Source: Candidatus Gastranaerophilales bacterium (GTDB lineage: Bacteria; Cyanobacteriota; Vampirovibrionia; Gastranaerophilales; Gastranaerophilaceae). Taken from it: a stretch of 64,000 bases of DNA. The position numbers and the translations under genes are program-made. The notes below the pieces were generated by a model. The model worked only from the letters and a program-made list of their open reading frames with translations. It did not search any database and was not told where the DNA came from. Position 1 is the stretch's first letter, and each line of letters begins with the position of its first letter. This document shows positions 9,123 to 19,068 of this stretch, one piece after another. Where the stretch lies: the NCBI GenBank assembly GCA_944323285.1, contig CALURV010000033.1:39184-103183 (forward strand), written 5' to 3'.

Positions 9123-9767
9123 ATGTACAATATTTTAATTGTAGAAGATCACGCTTTAATAAGATTTGGACTGAAAACAGCATTTGAGTCTAAGACTTTC
9201 ATTAATAAAATATTTGAAGTATCAAATGCGGAAGATGGTATTACTATTATCAGAGAAAATGATATAGATGCCGTGATTATGGACTTAGGGCTTCCAGGTA
9301 TAAATGGGATTGAAGCAACCAAATTAATAAAATCAATGAGGAAAGATATTAAAATTATAATACTTACATCTCACAGCTCGGAAGAAGAAGTTATAAATTC
9401 AGTAAAAGCAGGGGCAAGAGCATATTGCTCAAAAGATATTAATCCTGAGATACTTTCTGACATTGTTCTTTCTGTTATTAATGGTGCTCTTTGGTTTGAT
9501 TCTAAAATAGCAGATATTGTTATACAAGCTTTATCTGATGATAAAAAACTTTTAAATACTGATATTATGGATGGGTATAATCTTACAGATCGAGAAAAAG
9601 ATGTAATTGAATATATTTGTGAAGGACTTACAAACAGTGAAATATCTAATATTCTTGATGTAAGTATTAATACAGTAAAGGTACATGTGAGCAGTATTAT
9701 ACAAAAACTTGGTGTTGAAGACAGAACTCAAGTTGTTGTTAAGGCTTTTAAACATTTTAAGAAATAA
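9123..9767 (+). CDS. NarL/FixJ-type response regulator
   Basis: At 214 residues this has a receiver domain followed by a LuxR-type helix-turn-helix. The acidic pocket appears in VEDHALIRFG, the phospho-acceptor aspartate in IMDLGLPGING, the threonine in ILTSHS and the lysine near AYCSKD. The C-terminal HTH starts at LTDREKDVIEYICEGLTN and includes INTVKVHVSSIIQKLGV. A strong AGGAG site precedes the ATG. No histidine kinase is adjacent, so it may respond to a distant kinase or pair functionally with the GAF-HD-GYP protein encoded just upstream. Confidence 0.9.
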   Translation: MYNILIVEDHALIRFGLKTAFESKTFINKIFEVSNAEDGITIIRENDIDAVIMDLGLPGINGIEATKLIKSMRKDIKIIILTSHSSEEEVINSVKAGARAYCSKDINPEILSDIVLSVINGALWFDSKIADIVIQALSDDKKLLNTDIMDGYNLTDREKDVIEYICEGLTNSEISNILDVSINTVKVHVSSIIQKLGVEDRTQVVVKAFKHFKK

Positions 9768-9847
9768 GTCTTTAATAATTTTAGATGACTTAATTGTTTG
9801 AGAAGTTTATAATGCTGTTATAAATAATATTTTAAAGGGATTTTTTA

Positions 9848-10423
9848 ATGAAAGAAAAAGAAACTATTTGTGTTTATTGTTCATCAAGTAATCATTTGCC
9901 TGAAAAATTTTATAAATTTGCTCAAGAGTTTGGTGAGAGTTTAGGTAAAAACAATTATAATATGGTATATGGCGGAACAACTGTAGGAATGATGGGGGTT
10001 ATTGCAAATAATGCATTAAATAATGGTGCTGAAGTAATAGGTGTAATACCTCAGAAAATAGAACAGTTTGGATTAAAACATCCTGATTTAGCCAGAGTTA
10101 TTATTACTAAAGATATGAGAGAAAGAAAAGCAACAATGGAAAAGTATGCTGATATTTTTGTTGCTCTTCCGGGCGGTTTCGGCACTTTTGAAGAAGTATT
10201 TGAAATCCTTGTTGCAAAGCAGCTTAGCTATCATAATAAACCTATTATATTTTTTAATTTTGACGAATATTATGATAATATGCTCAAAATGTTTGATACT
10301 GTTTATGAAAATAACTTTGCTAAACAAGAAATGAAATCACTCTATTTCATTGCTAATAGTATTGAAGAAATGTATAACTATTTAGATAACTATAAGCCTT
10401 GTGAATTTGTACTTAAATGGTAG
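9848..10423 (+). CDS. LOG-family (TIGR00730-type) nucleotide phosphoribohydrolase
   Basis: The 191-residue protein has the LOG signature PGGFGTFEEVFE and the upstream MRERKATMEKYAD stretch, which together form the active site. The N-terminus (CVYCSSSN) and GGTTVGMMG are also family features. LOG enzymes release the base from nucleoside 5'-monophosphates, including cytokinin nucleotides in plants; in bacteria the natural substrate is often unknown. An AAAGGGA site precedes the ATG, and a TATAAT lies about 35 bases upstream. It converges on the helicase gene with only 11 bases between stops. Confidence 0.9.
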   Translation: MKEKETICVYCSSSNHLPEKFYKFAQEFGESLGKNNYNMVYGGTTVGMMGVIANNALNNGAEVIGVIPQKIEQFGLKHPDLARVIITKDMRERKATMEKYADIFVALPGGFGTFEEVFEILVAKQLSYHNKPIIFFNFDEYYDNMLKMFDTVYENNFAKQEMKSLYFIANSIEEMYNYLDNYKPCEFVLKW

Positions 10424-10434
10424 TTACTCATAAA

Positions 10435-13400
10435 CTAAATTACATTAGTAAAAATATCTTTAATTCTTTCAATGCAGCCTTGTTTCGTATTATACCATTC
10501 TCTATATGAAATTCTTTCAACTTGAATACCGCTTCTTTCTATTAGAGTTTGTTTTTTCATTTGAGATTTATTAGATTTTACATTATCTTCAACCCCGTCA
10601 CATTCAATAACAATAGTTTTACCTGTAGGTGAAGTTACTGTTAAATCAGCACTTAAACCTGCTATTGTTTTTCCTGCCATAACTTCAAACCCTTCTTCAC
10701 GAAGCGAATTCGCTATTTCTTTTTCAAAAGAATTTTTATATATATTCTCATCAATTTTTAATTCATCACTTAACTTATTTCTTGCTATATAAGCTTGAAC
10801 AAACTCAATATAATCTTTTAATAAGCCTGCCGGTAATGATTTAGGGTCTTTAGATAAAAAGATTATTTGTTTTTTTCTTGCTCTTGTAATTGCTACGTTA
10901 AATAAATTCGGTATTTGCAAGAATGTTAAACTTTGATTGAAACTATTATTTGCAACCGCCCAAGATAACATTATTATATCTCTTTCATCACCTTGGAAGG
11001 TGTGAGCTGTTCCTACTTCTATTTTATGTTTTCTAATTGTAGATTCTGAAAATATTTGATTAATTGCTTTTTTTATTAATTCAACCTGCCCTCTAAATGG
11101 AGATATAATACCAACCGTTACCGGTTCTTTATTTTCGTCTTTATTTCTCTCATCATCTTGAATGATTTCTTGTAATCTTTGCATTATAGCTTCAGTTTCA
11201 GGCATGTTTCTGGTTACATCAAAATCAACTTTACCATCAGGAACCTGAACCAGTTCTAAAACATCTTTATTGTTACATTGAGACATTATTCTTATTCTGT
11301 CTCCGTAAAATTCTTTATTACTAAAATCAATAATTGGACCATAGCTTCTGAAATGTTCATCAAGTAAAACAGGTTTTGTAGAATAATAATTAGCTAAGTC
11401 AAACATTGAATTGGTTCTGAATCGCCACATTAATTGGTATTTATCAGGTATTTCATATTGACTCATAAAAGATTGTTCTTTAGATTTTTCAAGGAATGAA
11501 AGATGCGGAAGTTGTTTATCATCACCTACAATAACAGCTTTTTTACTTCTGAATAATATAGGCATACAGCTTGCAATATCACATTGAGAAGCTTCATCTA
11601 TAATAGCTACATCAAATAATGCAGGTTTTAACGGTAGTGAATTAGATACTGCATAAGTTGTAACACACCAGCAAGGGAATGCTTCAAGAAGCGGTTTAAA
11701 ATCTTCATCTTCGAGCAGTCTGTTCTGTAAGTTCTTTTTTCTTGTTATTAATGCTTTTGTATGAACAATTAAACGCTGACGTTTTATTTGATCTCTTAGT
11801 AATCCTTTTAAAGATTCTCTTCTTTTTCCTTTTAAGATTTCTACGGCAAGTGTTTTCTGTTTATTTTTAAGCATTTTTATTTCTTCAAGTAATAAGTGAA
11901 TATTACCTGTTTTTATAATTTGCATTTCAATATGTCTTGCTTTTGCTGCAAGTCTTGCTGTTATAAGTTCTATTTTTAATCTTTCAAGATTTTCTGTATC
12001 AGGAGTAAAGGTTTTATTTTTTATTATTTGTCTTAATTTATAATTTGCATATTTTGTTGTTATATTAGAAATAAAGCTGTTTTTCTCCATATTCTTTTCT
12101 AAGTTATTAACAGCATTTTCAATGTCATCAACTTCTTGAAGAGTTAATTTGCCAGAAAGAAAATCAAGACGGCCAAGTTGTTTTTCTTTTTCACTGTATT
12201 CTTTTATAGTATTATGCCAATCTTGTTCTAATTTTATTATTTGTTCACACTTATCTTCTTTTTCTCTTATTGTATTTACGAGTTTTTGCATATCTTCAAC
12301 ATCAACAAAAAGAGAATTTTCAAAATCGGTATCTAAATCCACTTTATTTGATATTAAATCTTGCAGGTCAAAAGATAACTGTTTTTGATAATTAGGTCTG
12401 CCTGCTCTTAGCGCAAGATATGGAGCCCCAAATTCATTCAATCTGTTTGCAACAACATCGGTTGCTTTATCCATTCTGGATGCAACTAAAACCGTTTTTC
12501 CGTTGGAAATTAAATGGCAGATTAAATTTACAATAGTTTGTGATTTACCGGTTCCCGGCGGGCCATATACTGATAATATAGTATTGTCTTCAAGATTTTT
12601 TATTACATCTTCTTGTGAATCACTTAGGGATAAAGGAGTTACAGCAACAAAATCTTTTAGATTATTTTCTTTAATAGGTTTTACTGCCATTTTCCCTTTA
12701 CCTTGTAAATATTCATCATTTACAACGCTTAAAGCAGTTTCTCTTATAATACCTGATGGTTTTTCTGCAATTTGAGTTAATTCATATAATACGCCGGCAG
12801 TTACCAGTGGTCTTTTGGTTAAAATAATTGCACTTTTATTTGTTAATACAACTTTATCCGCTTTTAATTTTGGTTTTTGTTTTTCTGTTTCTTGTATTTC
12901 TTCTATTGTTTCTTCCAGATTTTCATAATTAATTTGTTTTTCTTCATAGAAATCAGATGCATCTTCTTTTAGGTTATTTTCTAAGTTTTCTTCTTCATTT
13001 AATTCAAATTCTAAATCCGGAATTAATGATTTTAATGTTGTTAAAAATATATTTAAATCTTCTTCTTTTAAAGGAAGTTTTGGAACAACATCTAATAATC
13101 CATCAAGCATGTTATCTATTTCGTCTTCTTCGCCTGAAAGATTCATTAAACTTGTAAGAGCTGCAGTATTTAATGATAAACCTTCTTCTTGAATTGAGCA
13201 TTCTATATTCATGCCAATTCTTTCCAATTTACAGCTTGAATATAATAGTGGTGTTAAAAACTCATTCTTTCTTTTTGTTTTTGCATTTTTCCCTACTAAA
13301 AATAAGTATCCGTATATGAGATATTTATCCTTTTGGCTGTTTTCACTCAGAAGCATTAGTTCTGTTAAATATGCATCAGAACCGTCTAATTTTAATGCTT

Positions 13401-13629
13401 GAGGGTATTGGGTAAATAATTTTTCATTATCTAATATAGAAGGATTTTCATTCTTTGTATTATTTTGTGTATCAAGAAAAATCCATTTATTTTCTTTATC
13501 TTGTTTTAAGTTTCTAAAAGTAGAACTTTGCACTTCTTCTCTTACACAGTCATGCAAATATAAACTTAATTTTTTTATAAAACTGTTATGAAACGCAGAA
13601 TTTAATATTTTTGTTGCTTCTTGAAGCAT
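10435..13629 (-). CDS. Superfamily 1 helicase with C-terminal restriction-like nuclease domain
   Basis: This 1064-residue protein is a DNA2/NAM7-type (AAA_11/AAA_12) helicase. Walker A is GPPGTGKS at residues 356-363, Walker B is IIDEASQCD, and later motifs include VGDDKQLPHLSF, the EHFRS motif and VGTAHTFQGDERDII with NVAITRARKK. A long charged, partly coiled-coil segment (about 430-610) is inserted after motif I. The last 110 residues form a Vsr/DUF559-like nuclease fold, with VIECDGVEDN preceding a lysine-rich stretch and ERISYREWY. Such fusions are known from DNA repair and from phage-defence loci, but no defence partners lie beside it. The GGGGAGA site supports the ATG. Confidence 0.85.
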   Translation of the reverse strand: MLQEATKILNSAFHNSFIKKLSLYLHDCVREEVQSSTFRNLKQDKENKWIFLDTQNNTKNENPSILDNEKLFTQYPQALKLDGSDAYLTELMLLSENSQKDKYLIYGYLFLVGKNAKTKRKNEFLTPLLYSSCKLERIGMNIECSIQEEGLSLNTAALTSLMNLSGEEDEIDNMLDGLLDVVPKLPLKEEDLNIFLTTLKSLIPDLEFELNEEENLENNLKEDASDFYEEKQINYENLEETIEEIQETEKQKPKLKADKVVLTNKSAIILTKRPLVTAGVLYELTQIAEKPSGIIRETALSVVNDEYLQGKGKMAVKPIKENNLKDFVAVTPLSLSDSQEDVIKNLEDNTILSVYGPPGTGKSQTIVNLICHLISNGKTVLVASRMDKATDVVANRLNEFGAPYLALRAGRPNYQKQLSFDLQDLISNKVDLDTDFENSLFVDVEDMQKLVNTIREKEDKCEQIIKLEQDWHNTIKEYSEKEKQLGRLDFLSGKLTLQEVDDIENAVNNLEKNMEKNSFISNITTKYANYKLRQIIKNKTFTPDTENLERLKIELITARLAAKARHIEMQIIKTGNIHLLLEEIKMLKNKQKTLAVEILKGKRRESLKGLLRDQIKRQRLIVHTKALITRKKNLQNRLLEDEDFKPLLEAFPCWCVTTYAVSNSLPLKPALFDVAIIDEASQCDIASCMPILFRSKKAVIVGDDKQLPHLSFLEKSKEQSFMSQYEIPDKYQLMWRFRTNSMFDLANYYSTKPVLLDEHFRSYGPIIDFSNKEFYGDRIRIMSQCNNKDVLELVQVPDGKVDFDVTRNMPETEAIMQRLQEIIQDDERNKDENKEPVTVGIISPFRGQVELIKKAINQIFSESTIRKHKIEVGTAHTFQGDERDIIMLSWAVANNSFNQSLTFLQIPNLFNVAITRARKKQIIFLSKDPKSLPAGLLKDYIEFVQAYIARNKLSDELKIDENIYKNSFEKEIANSLREEGFEVMAGKTIAGLSADLTVTSPTGKTIVIECDGVEDNVKSNKSQMKKQTLIERSGIQVERISYREWYNTKQGCIERIKDIFTNVI

Positions 13630-13741
13630 ATTCTCCCCTAAAGTTTAGATATAATAAGAAATTATAGCATTTTTATTTATAATATACAAAAAAAATAGCA
13701 TTATTCATCTAAAAAATGGAGTTTTTTATTTTTTATGAGGA

Positions 13742-14734
13742 TTATATGAAAAACGATTTTATTAATCCTTTAAAAAATCTTTTATCAAAAGAAAAAATAA
13801 TTCTTTTATAAATCATAAGAAGATTAGTTTTATTAAATCTTTCTTTAAAAATATCTTCGTTAGCTTTAATAAATTTAAACATTTTGCTTCTTATTTTTCT
13901 GTTATTTCTAAAATAATTACTTTGCGTTTTTGTTTTTAGATATTTTTTATTGCCCAAAACAGGATTTGCCATAGAATAATTAGAATCATGTCTTCTATAA
14001 GCATAAAGAGTTTTATATATTATGGCACTTGACCCGATTAAATGGCAGAAAGAAAATAAAAATTTATCTGCGGTTATTTTTATATGGTGTTTTGCTTCAA
14101 TATTTAAAAGCAGGTCGCAAACAGATTTCCTCATCATAGCTGATGTTGTAGGACCCCAATGCCAGGTTGCAAAGCTATATTTGTCATTATCAAGAACTTT
14201 TACTTCGCATCCTTGTTTATCAATATTATTTGCAATTCTGTATTGGTTAAATTCTTCAAAAGTTTTATTTTCAATATTAAATGTTCCTTGATTTTTAATC
14301 GGGCTGTCTATTGATGTAAGAGTTTGAATAATATTATCTTTATCAATTTCTGCTTGCAGGCATGTTGTAAGTGCAACAGGTGTTTTTAAATGTGTTTCAA
14401 CATGAATTGATGCATATTCCGGAAATAAAATATCGTCACCATCTATTGAACAGACAAATTGTCCCGTTGCTTTTTCTAATCCTCTTAAGAATGAGGATAA
14501 TTGTCCTATATTTTCTTCATTTTTTATAAAATTTATACTTAAAGATTCATTTTCATTAATAAATTTTTCAATAATATCTTTTGTATTATCTTCTGATTTA
14601 TCATCCACTATAATAATTTCAAAATTTTTGTATGTTTGATTTTTAATACTGTTTAAACAATCAAATATAAAATTTGAAAAATTATGAGTAATTACAATAA
14701 ATGAAACTTTAGGTAAATTAAGAAATTCTTCCAT
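13742..14734 (-). CDS. Family 2 glycosyltransferase
   Basis: At 330 residues this has an N-terminal GT-A domain with VSFIVITHNFSNFIFDCLNS, the nucleotide-binding IIVDDKSEDNT and a metal-site SIDGDDILFPEYA. The C-terminal third is basic and rich in aromatic residues but has no clear membrane helix. It probably adds a sugar in surface polysaccharide or glycoprotein assembly; the donor is unknown. It follows gltX by five bases on the same strand and may be co-transcribed with it, although the functions are unrelated. Confidence 0.85.
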   Translation of the reverse strand: MEEFLNLPKVSFIVITHNFSNFIFDCLNSIKNQTYKNFEIIIVDDKSEDNTKDIIEKFINENESLSINFIKNEENIGQLSSFLRGLEKATGQFVCSIDGDDILFPEYASIHVETHLKTPVALTTCLQAEIDKDNIIQTLTSIDSPIKNQGTFNIENKTFEEFNQYRIANNIDKQGCEVKVLDNDKYSFATWHWGPTTSAMMRKSVCDLLLNIEAKHHIKITADKFLFSFCHLIGSSAIIYKTLYAYRRHDSNYSMANPVLGNKKYLKTKTQSNYFRNNRKIRSKMFKFIKANEDIFKERFNKTNLLMIYKRIIFSFDKRFFKGLIKSFFI

Positions 14735-14739
14735 AATTT

Positions 14740-16209
14740 TTATTTTATCGCTTTTTCTATACGATATTTTACCTTATCTTTGCCTAAAACTTCAAGAATT
14801 ACCCCCATATCAGCGCCATGAGTTCTGCCTGTTAGTGCTGCTCTTATGGTCCACATTGTTACTTTTGGTTTTATTCCGAATTGTTCTTTAAAGTATGTTC
14901 TAAATTCAGCTAATTGTTCATGAAGTTTTTCTTCATTATCAAAATCATATTCATCAAGTTTTGAATCAAAATATTTTAATATATTTTGAGCTTGTTCTGT
15001 ATCTATATTAGTTTCTTTTACACCTTCTTCATATTCAATATCTTTACCGAAGAAATAAGCAACATCATTAGTTAAATCTGAAAGAATAGTAATTGGTTCT
15101 CTTGTTGCCGAAATAACTTTTTCAAGTTGTTCTTCTGTTAATTCGGATAAATCATATTTAGTTAAATAAGGCTTTGCTTTTTGTGTTAATTCTTTTATAT
15201 CCATTTTCTTTATATATTGCCCGTTCATCCAGTTTAATTTGTCGTATTCGAAAATAGAATTAGAAGAAGAAACATCATTAATTCTAAAATCTTGAGCTAT
15301 TTCATCAAGAGTTTTTATTTCAACTCCGTCAGAAGGCGACCAGCCTAAAAGTGCAACAAAATTCAATAAAGCTTCAGTTAAATAACCCTTTTCAACGAAC
15401 TCAGAAACGGCAGTCGCACCGTGTCTTTTTGAAAGTTTACTTCTATCCGGTGCAAGAATCATTCCTAAATGTCCGAATTTTGGAACTTCAGCACCCAATG
15501 CTTCATATATCAATATTTGTTTAAATGTATTTGATATGTGATCTTCTCCTCGTATAATGTGAGATATTTTCATTAACATATCGTCAATTACTACAGCGAA
15601 ATTGTATGTAGGTGCGCCATTTGACTTCATAATTACAAAATCACCGATTAAACTTGTATCTTGATGCAAATCTCCTTTTACTAAATCTTCGAAGTGAATA
15701 ATAGGAGAGTCGTGGAAAGCTTTTTGAGCTTTTTCAACAGAAAAACGAATTGCAGGTTTTCTGCCTTCGGCTCTTAATTTTTCTTTTTCTGCTTCTGTTA
15801 ATTTTTCACATTTTTTAGAATAAACATAAGCTTGTTTATTTTTAGTAGCTTCTTCTTTTTCTGCTTCTAATTCTTAAGGAGTGCAGAAACATTCATAAGC
15901 AAAGCCTTTATCTAAAAGTTCTTGAACATATTTAGGGTAAATATCAAATCTTTCAGATTGAGTATAAGGACCATAACTACCGCCAACATCAGGCCCTTCA
16001 TCCCAATTTAAACCAAGAGCTTTTAAACTGTCGAAAATATTATCTATATAAGCCTGACTGGTTCTTTCTGCATCTGTATCTTCTATTCTTAAGACATATT
16101 TCCCATTATTCTTTTTTGCAAATAAATAGTTAAATAAAGCAGTTCTGGCTGTTCCTATATGTAAATTACCGCTTGGTGAAGGTGCTATTCTTACCCTAAT
16201 TTCGTCCAT
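14740..16209 (-). pseudogene. gltX: Glutamyl-tRNA synthetase interrupted by one in-frame TAA
   Basis: The frame spans 490 codons from an ATG at 16209 (GGAGAG just upstream; a longer TTG start at 16221 is less likely) to a TAA at 14740. It reads as a complete class I GluRS: the HIGH-type motif in [13 protein letters not shown], the CFC motif, GAPTYNFAVVIDD and the KMSK-type SKLSKRHGA. One codon, number 112 (15876-15874), is TAA. The flanking reading is CTP-stop-ELEAEK, where related enzymes have CTPEELEAE, so a GAA-to-TAA change in an otherwise unbroken frame is the simplest account. There is no frameshift. It may be a real nonsense mutation, a sequencing or assembly error, or readthrough. The enzyme is normally essential, so a second copy or an error is likely. 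Confidence 0.85.
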
Positions 16210-16286
16210 TTTACTCTCCAATTTTTCTTTAATACTTTAATTTTATAACAAACAAAAATTTTGGTCAGAGTAATAAAAAATTAAAT

Positions 16287-16787
16287 TTATTTAGAATTAT
16301 CATAATGCAGAACAACTTTGCCTTCCTGCAGAGTTTTTTGAACATCAATAATTCTTTGGTTAGAGCTTCCGCACCAGCATAAGTTATCATCTTTTAAAGA
16401 TTTAACAAACCTTCCGTCAACCAAAACATCAATATATTTCATTTTTGGATTATCTTTAAATTCTTCCCATAAAAACCCTGTATAAACCCAAACCGTTTTT
16501 TCGGGGAATAATTCTTTGCATTTTCTCATTAACTTGAAAGTAGTACCTCTGTTAAACGGATGCAACGGGTCGCCTCCGGAGAAGGTAATACCCGAGATGT
16601 GCGGTTTTGCTAATGCTTCAAACAATTCATTTTCAGCAGCTTCATCAAAAGGAAGCCCTCCTGTTATATCCCAAGTGATAGGATTTTGGCAGTCTTCACA
16701 CTGGTGGTTGCAGCCTGCAACCCACAATACTACTCTTAATCCGTCTCCATTGAGCATGTCATCTTTTGTTATATTGTGATAATTCAT
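16287..16787 (-). CDS. nrdG: Anaerobic ribonucleotide reductase activating protein NrdG
   Basis: The 166-residue protein is a small radical SAM activase. The iron-sulfur motif CNHQCEDC (CxxxCxxC) lies near the N-terminus after VLWVAGC, and GGDPLHPFN is the SAM-binding GGEPL-type motif. It generates the glycyl radical on NrdD using SAM. Its ATG follows the nrdD stop by two bases, so it is the second gene of an nrdDG operon. The length is normal for the family. Confidence 0.95.
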   Translation of the reverse strand: MNYHNITKDDMLNGDGLRVVLWVAGCNHQCEDCQNPITWDITGGLPFDEAAENELFEALAKPHISGITFSGGDPLHPFNRGTTFKLMRKCKELFPEKTVWVYTGFLWEEFKDNPKMKYIDVLVDGRFVKSLKDDNLCWCGSSNQRIIDVQKTLQEGKVVLHYDNSK

Positions 16788-16789
16788 GT

Positions 16790-18931
16790 CTACATACTAA
16801 CTCTGTCTTTAATTTCTTCCATTTTTGCTTCGTTAAGACGGGTATCACCTTTTACTCTGGAGTAAGAAAGGTAACCATTCATCCTGTCTATTTTTGTTAA
16901 ATTTCGGCTTCCGCATTTAGGGCAAACATCCATATTTAATTCCTGATGTCCGCAGTCATCACAATATGATAGAGACAAATTAACTCCTTCATAAAATCCC
17001 ATTTTCATGGCTCTGTGAATAAGTGTTTTTATTGCTTCTTTATTGTATGAAATAGGATATTTAACATACTGAATTTTACCGCCGTTCATAAGATTCCAGA
17101 ATCTGTTTTCCAAATCTTGTTTTTCTATAGGGCTTATATCTTCGCTAACGTGGCAGTGGAAGCTGTTTGATACATAGCCTCTATCTGAAACATTAGCAAC
17201 AACCCCATATTTTTCGCGGAATTGTTTTACTTGTAATCCGCATAAATTTTCAGCAGGTGTGCCGTATAGGGCATATAAATTGCCGTCTTCTTCTTTGAAT
17301 TCATTTACACGTTTGTTAATGTATTCCATAACTTCAATAGCGAATTGACCGTCTTCAACAAGTGATTTACCGTTGTAAAGTTGTTGTAATTCGTTTAGAG
17401 CGGTAATGCCGAATGAAGCAGTTGCAGCTTTTAATAAAGGTTTAATTTTATCGTGGAAACCTAAATGACCGCCGTAAAATCCGCCTTCACAATATGCTAA
17501 CGGGTTTGTTGAAGCTTTCATTTCTCCTAAGTAATCATAAGTTCTTATATGAATTTTTCTGATTAACTGCAGATAATAATCTAAAACTTCATAAAAATCT
17601 TTGCTTTCTTTTTGAGATTTTGCATAAATCATAGGCAAATGTAAGCTTATAGCACCTATGTTGAATCTTCCTACAAAAACAGGCACATCATTTTCATCGG
17701 CAGGGTACATACCGCCTCTTTCAAACCAAGGTGATAAGAAAGCTCTGCAGCCCATAGGAGAAATAACTTTTTTGTATTTCTTATAAATACCTGCAACGTA
17801 GCCTTCACCTGTTAGTGATAACCAATCGGGATACATAGATTTTTGAGAGCATTCAACGCCCACTTCAAATACATCTTCAAGTATACCGCCTTCGCCGTGA
17901 AGCGATTCATCGTATAAAAATACAATTTTAGGGAATAAAACAGGTTTTTTGCAAGTTTTCTTGCCCTGACCGCCTTTTCTTGTATTCAAAGCGGAGATTG
18001 AAGCCATTTTTTCATACTCGCCTGTACCAAGTCCAAGAGTAATTGTTATGAAAGGATAATCACCTCTTGATGAAGCAACTGTATTAAATTTATATTCCCA
18101 GCCTTGGAAACCTTGGTCAAAATCTGTTTGAACATCTTTTAGGGCTTCTTGTCTTGCTTGTTCAAAAGATAACCCCATAGAAATATAACGTTCATATTGC
18201 TTGTTGTAGGTTTTTTCGGCATAAGGCGCAAGAAGTTTATCTACTTCCGGTACTGTGAAACCGCCGTATTGCTGGCTTGCCGCAGCCATAACAATATCGC
18301 CTATTACGTCAAAGGCTACTGCCAATGATTTTGGTTCATTATACCAGAGATTGCCCATTTCAAACCCGTCTTTAAGAACAGATGCAACATCAAATAAACA
18401 GCAATTCATTGTATCTCTTCTTGCAGACATGTCATGTATGTAAATATAACCGTCACGAATTGCTTGAAGGTCATCTACTGTTAAGAAAAACTTTTTGTAT
18501 AATTCTTTATTTAACTGATTGAAGATTAAAGAACGTTTTGTTGAAACCAATGCAGAATCGGAGTTTGAGTTTTCTTTATCTCCGATATACATAATTTTTT
18601 GGCTTTCTTGATAAACTTTATCAAGCATTCTAACGAAGTCTTGTTTGTAATTTCTGTAATTTCTATAACTTTGACATACTTTAGGATTTACATTTTCAAG
18701 AGCTTCTTCAACAATGTTATGCATTTCTTGAATGTAAATTTCCGATTTGCCTGTATTTCTAACTTCTTTTTCAACAATAGAACAAATTTCATTCAATTGT
18801 TCATCAGAAAAATTGATTAAAACACGCATGGCAGATTTTTTAACCGCGTTAACAACCTTAGTTAAATCAAAAGCCTCTTTAGTGCCGTCTTTTTTAATTA
18901 CATAAAGATTACTCAATTCTTCACTGCTCAT
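16790..18931 (-). CDS. nrdD: Anaerobic (class III) ribonucleoside-triphosphate reductase NrdD
   Basis: The 713-residue protein starts with an ATP-cone (YVIKKDGTKEAFDLTKVV), followed by the ten-stranded barrel and a C-terminal zinc region with two CxxC pairs, CDDC and CPKC. The glycyl-radical loop is RMNGYLSYSR. It reduces ribonucleotides anaerobically and needs NrdG. The ATG at 18931 is chosen over a TTG at 18964 because AAAGGGA precedes it and the family begins near this point. A promoter and a Fur-type box are found upstream, and nrdG follows after two bases. Confidence 0.93.
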   Translation of the reverse strand: MSSEELSNLYVIKKDGTKEAFDLTKVVNAVKKSAMRVLINFSDEQLNEICSIVEKEVRNTGKSEIYIQEMHNIVEEALENVNPKVCQSYRNYRNYKQDFVRMLDKVYQESQKIMYIGDKENSNSDSALVSTKRSLIFNQLNKELYKKFFLTVDDLQAIRDGYIYIHDMSARRDTMNCCLFDVASVLKDGFEMGNLWYNEPKSLAVAFDVIGDIVMAAASQQYGGFTVPEVDKLLAPYAEKTYNKQYERYISMGLSFEQARQEALKDVQTDFDQGFQGWEYKFNTVASSRGDYPFITITLGLGTGEYEKMASISALNTRKGGQGKKTCKKPVLFPKIVFLYDESLHGEGGILEDVFEVGVECSQKSMYPDWLSLTGEGYVAGIYKKYKKVISPMGCRAFLSPWFERGGMYPADENDVPVFVGRFNIGAISLHLPMIYAKSQKESKDFYEVLDYYLQLIRKIHIRTYDYLGEMKASTNPLAYCEGGFYGGHLGFHDKIKPLLKAATASFGITALNELQQLYNGKSLVEDGQFAIEVMEYINKRVNEFKEEDGNLYALYGTPAENLCGLQVKQFREKYGVVANVSDRGYVSNSFHCHVSEDISPIEKQDLENRFWNLMNGGKIQYVKYPISYNKEAIKTLIHRAMKMGFYEGVNLSLSYCDDCGHQELNMDVCPKCGSRNLTKIDRMNGYLSYSRVKGDTRLNEAKMEEIKDRVSM

Positions 18932-19024
18932 AGTATATCCCTTTATATTAGGCGAAACAACCAAAAAGACGTAAAAACGCTTTTTGATGAACTACCTTCC
19001 CAAATCTCCAAATGTTACTTTATT

Positions 19025-19053
19025 ATTTTACAACAAATTTTCATGCCTGTAAA
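19025..19053 (-). promoter_or_regulatory. Promoter of nrdDG
   Basis: On the minus strand TTTACA (19053-19048), a 17-base spacer and TAAAAT (19030-19025) form a good sigma-70-type promoter. The leader to the nrdD ATG would be about 87 bases. Confidence 0.6.
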
Positions 19054-19068
19054 TATATAAAATAAAAT

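Noticed and set aside
14740..15669. A separate gene starting at an internal ATG of gltX
   Set aside because: The sequence upstream of this ATG continues the GluRS reading frame back to the TAA, so it is not a real start.
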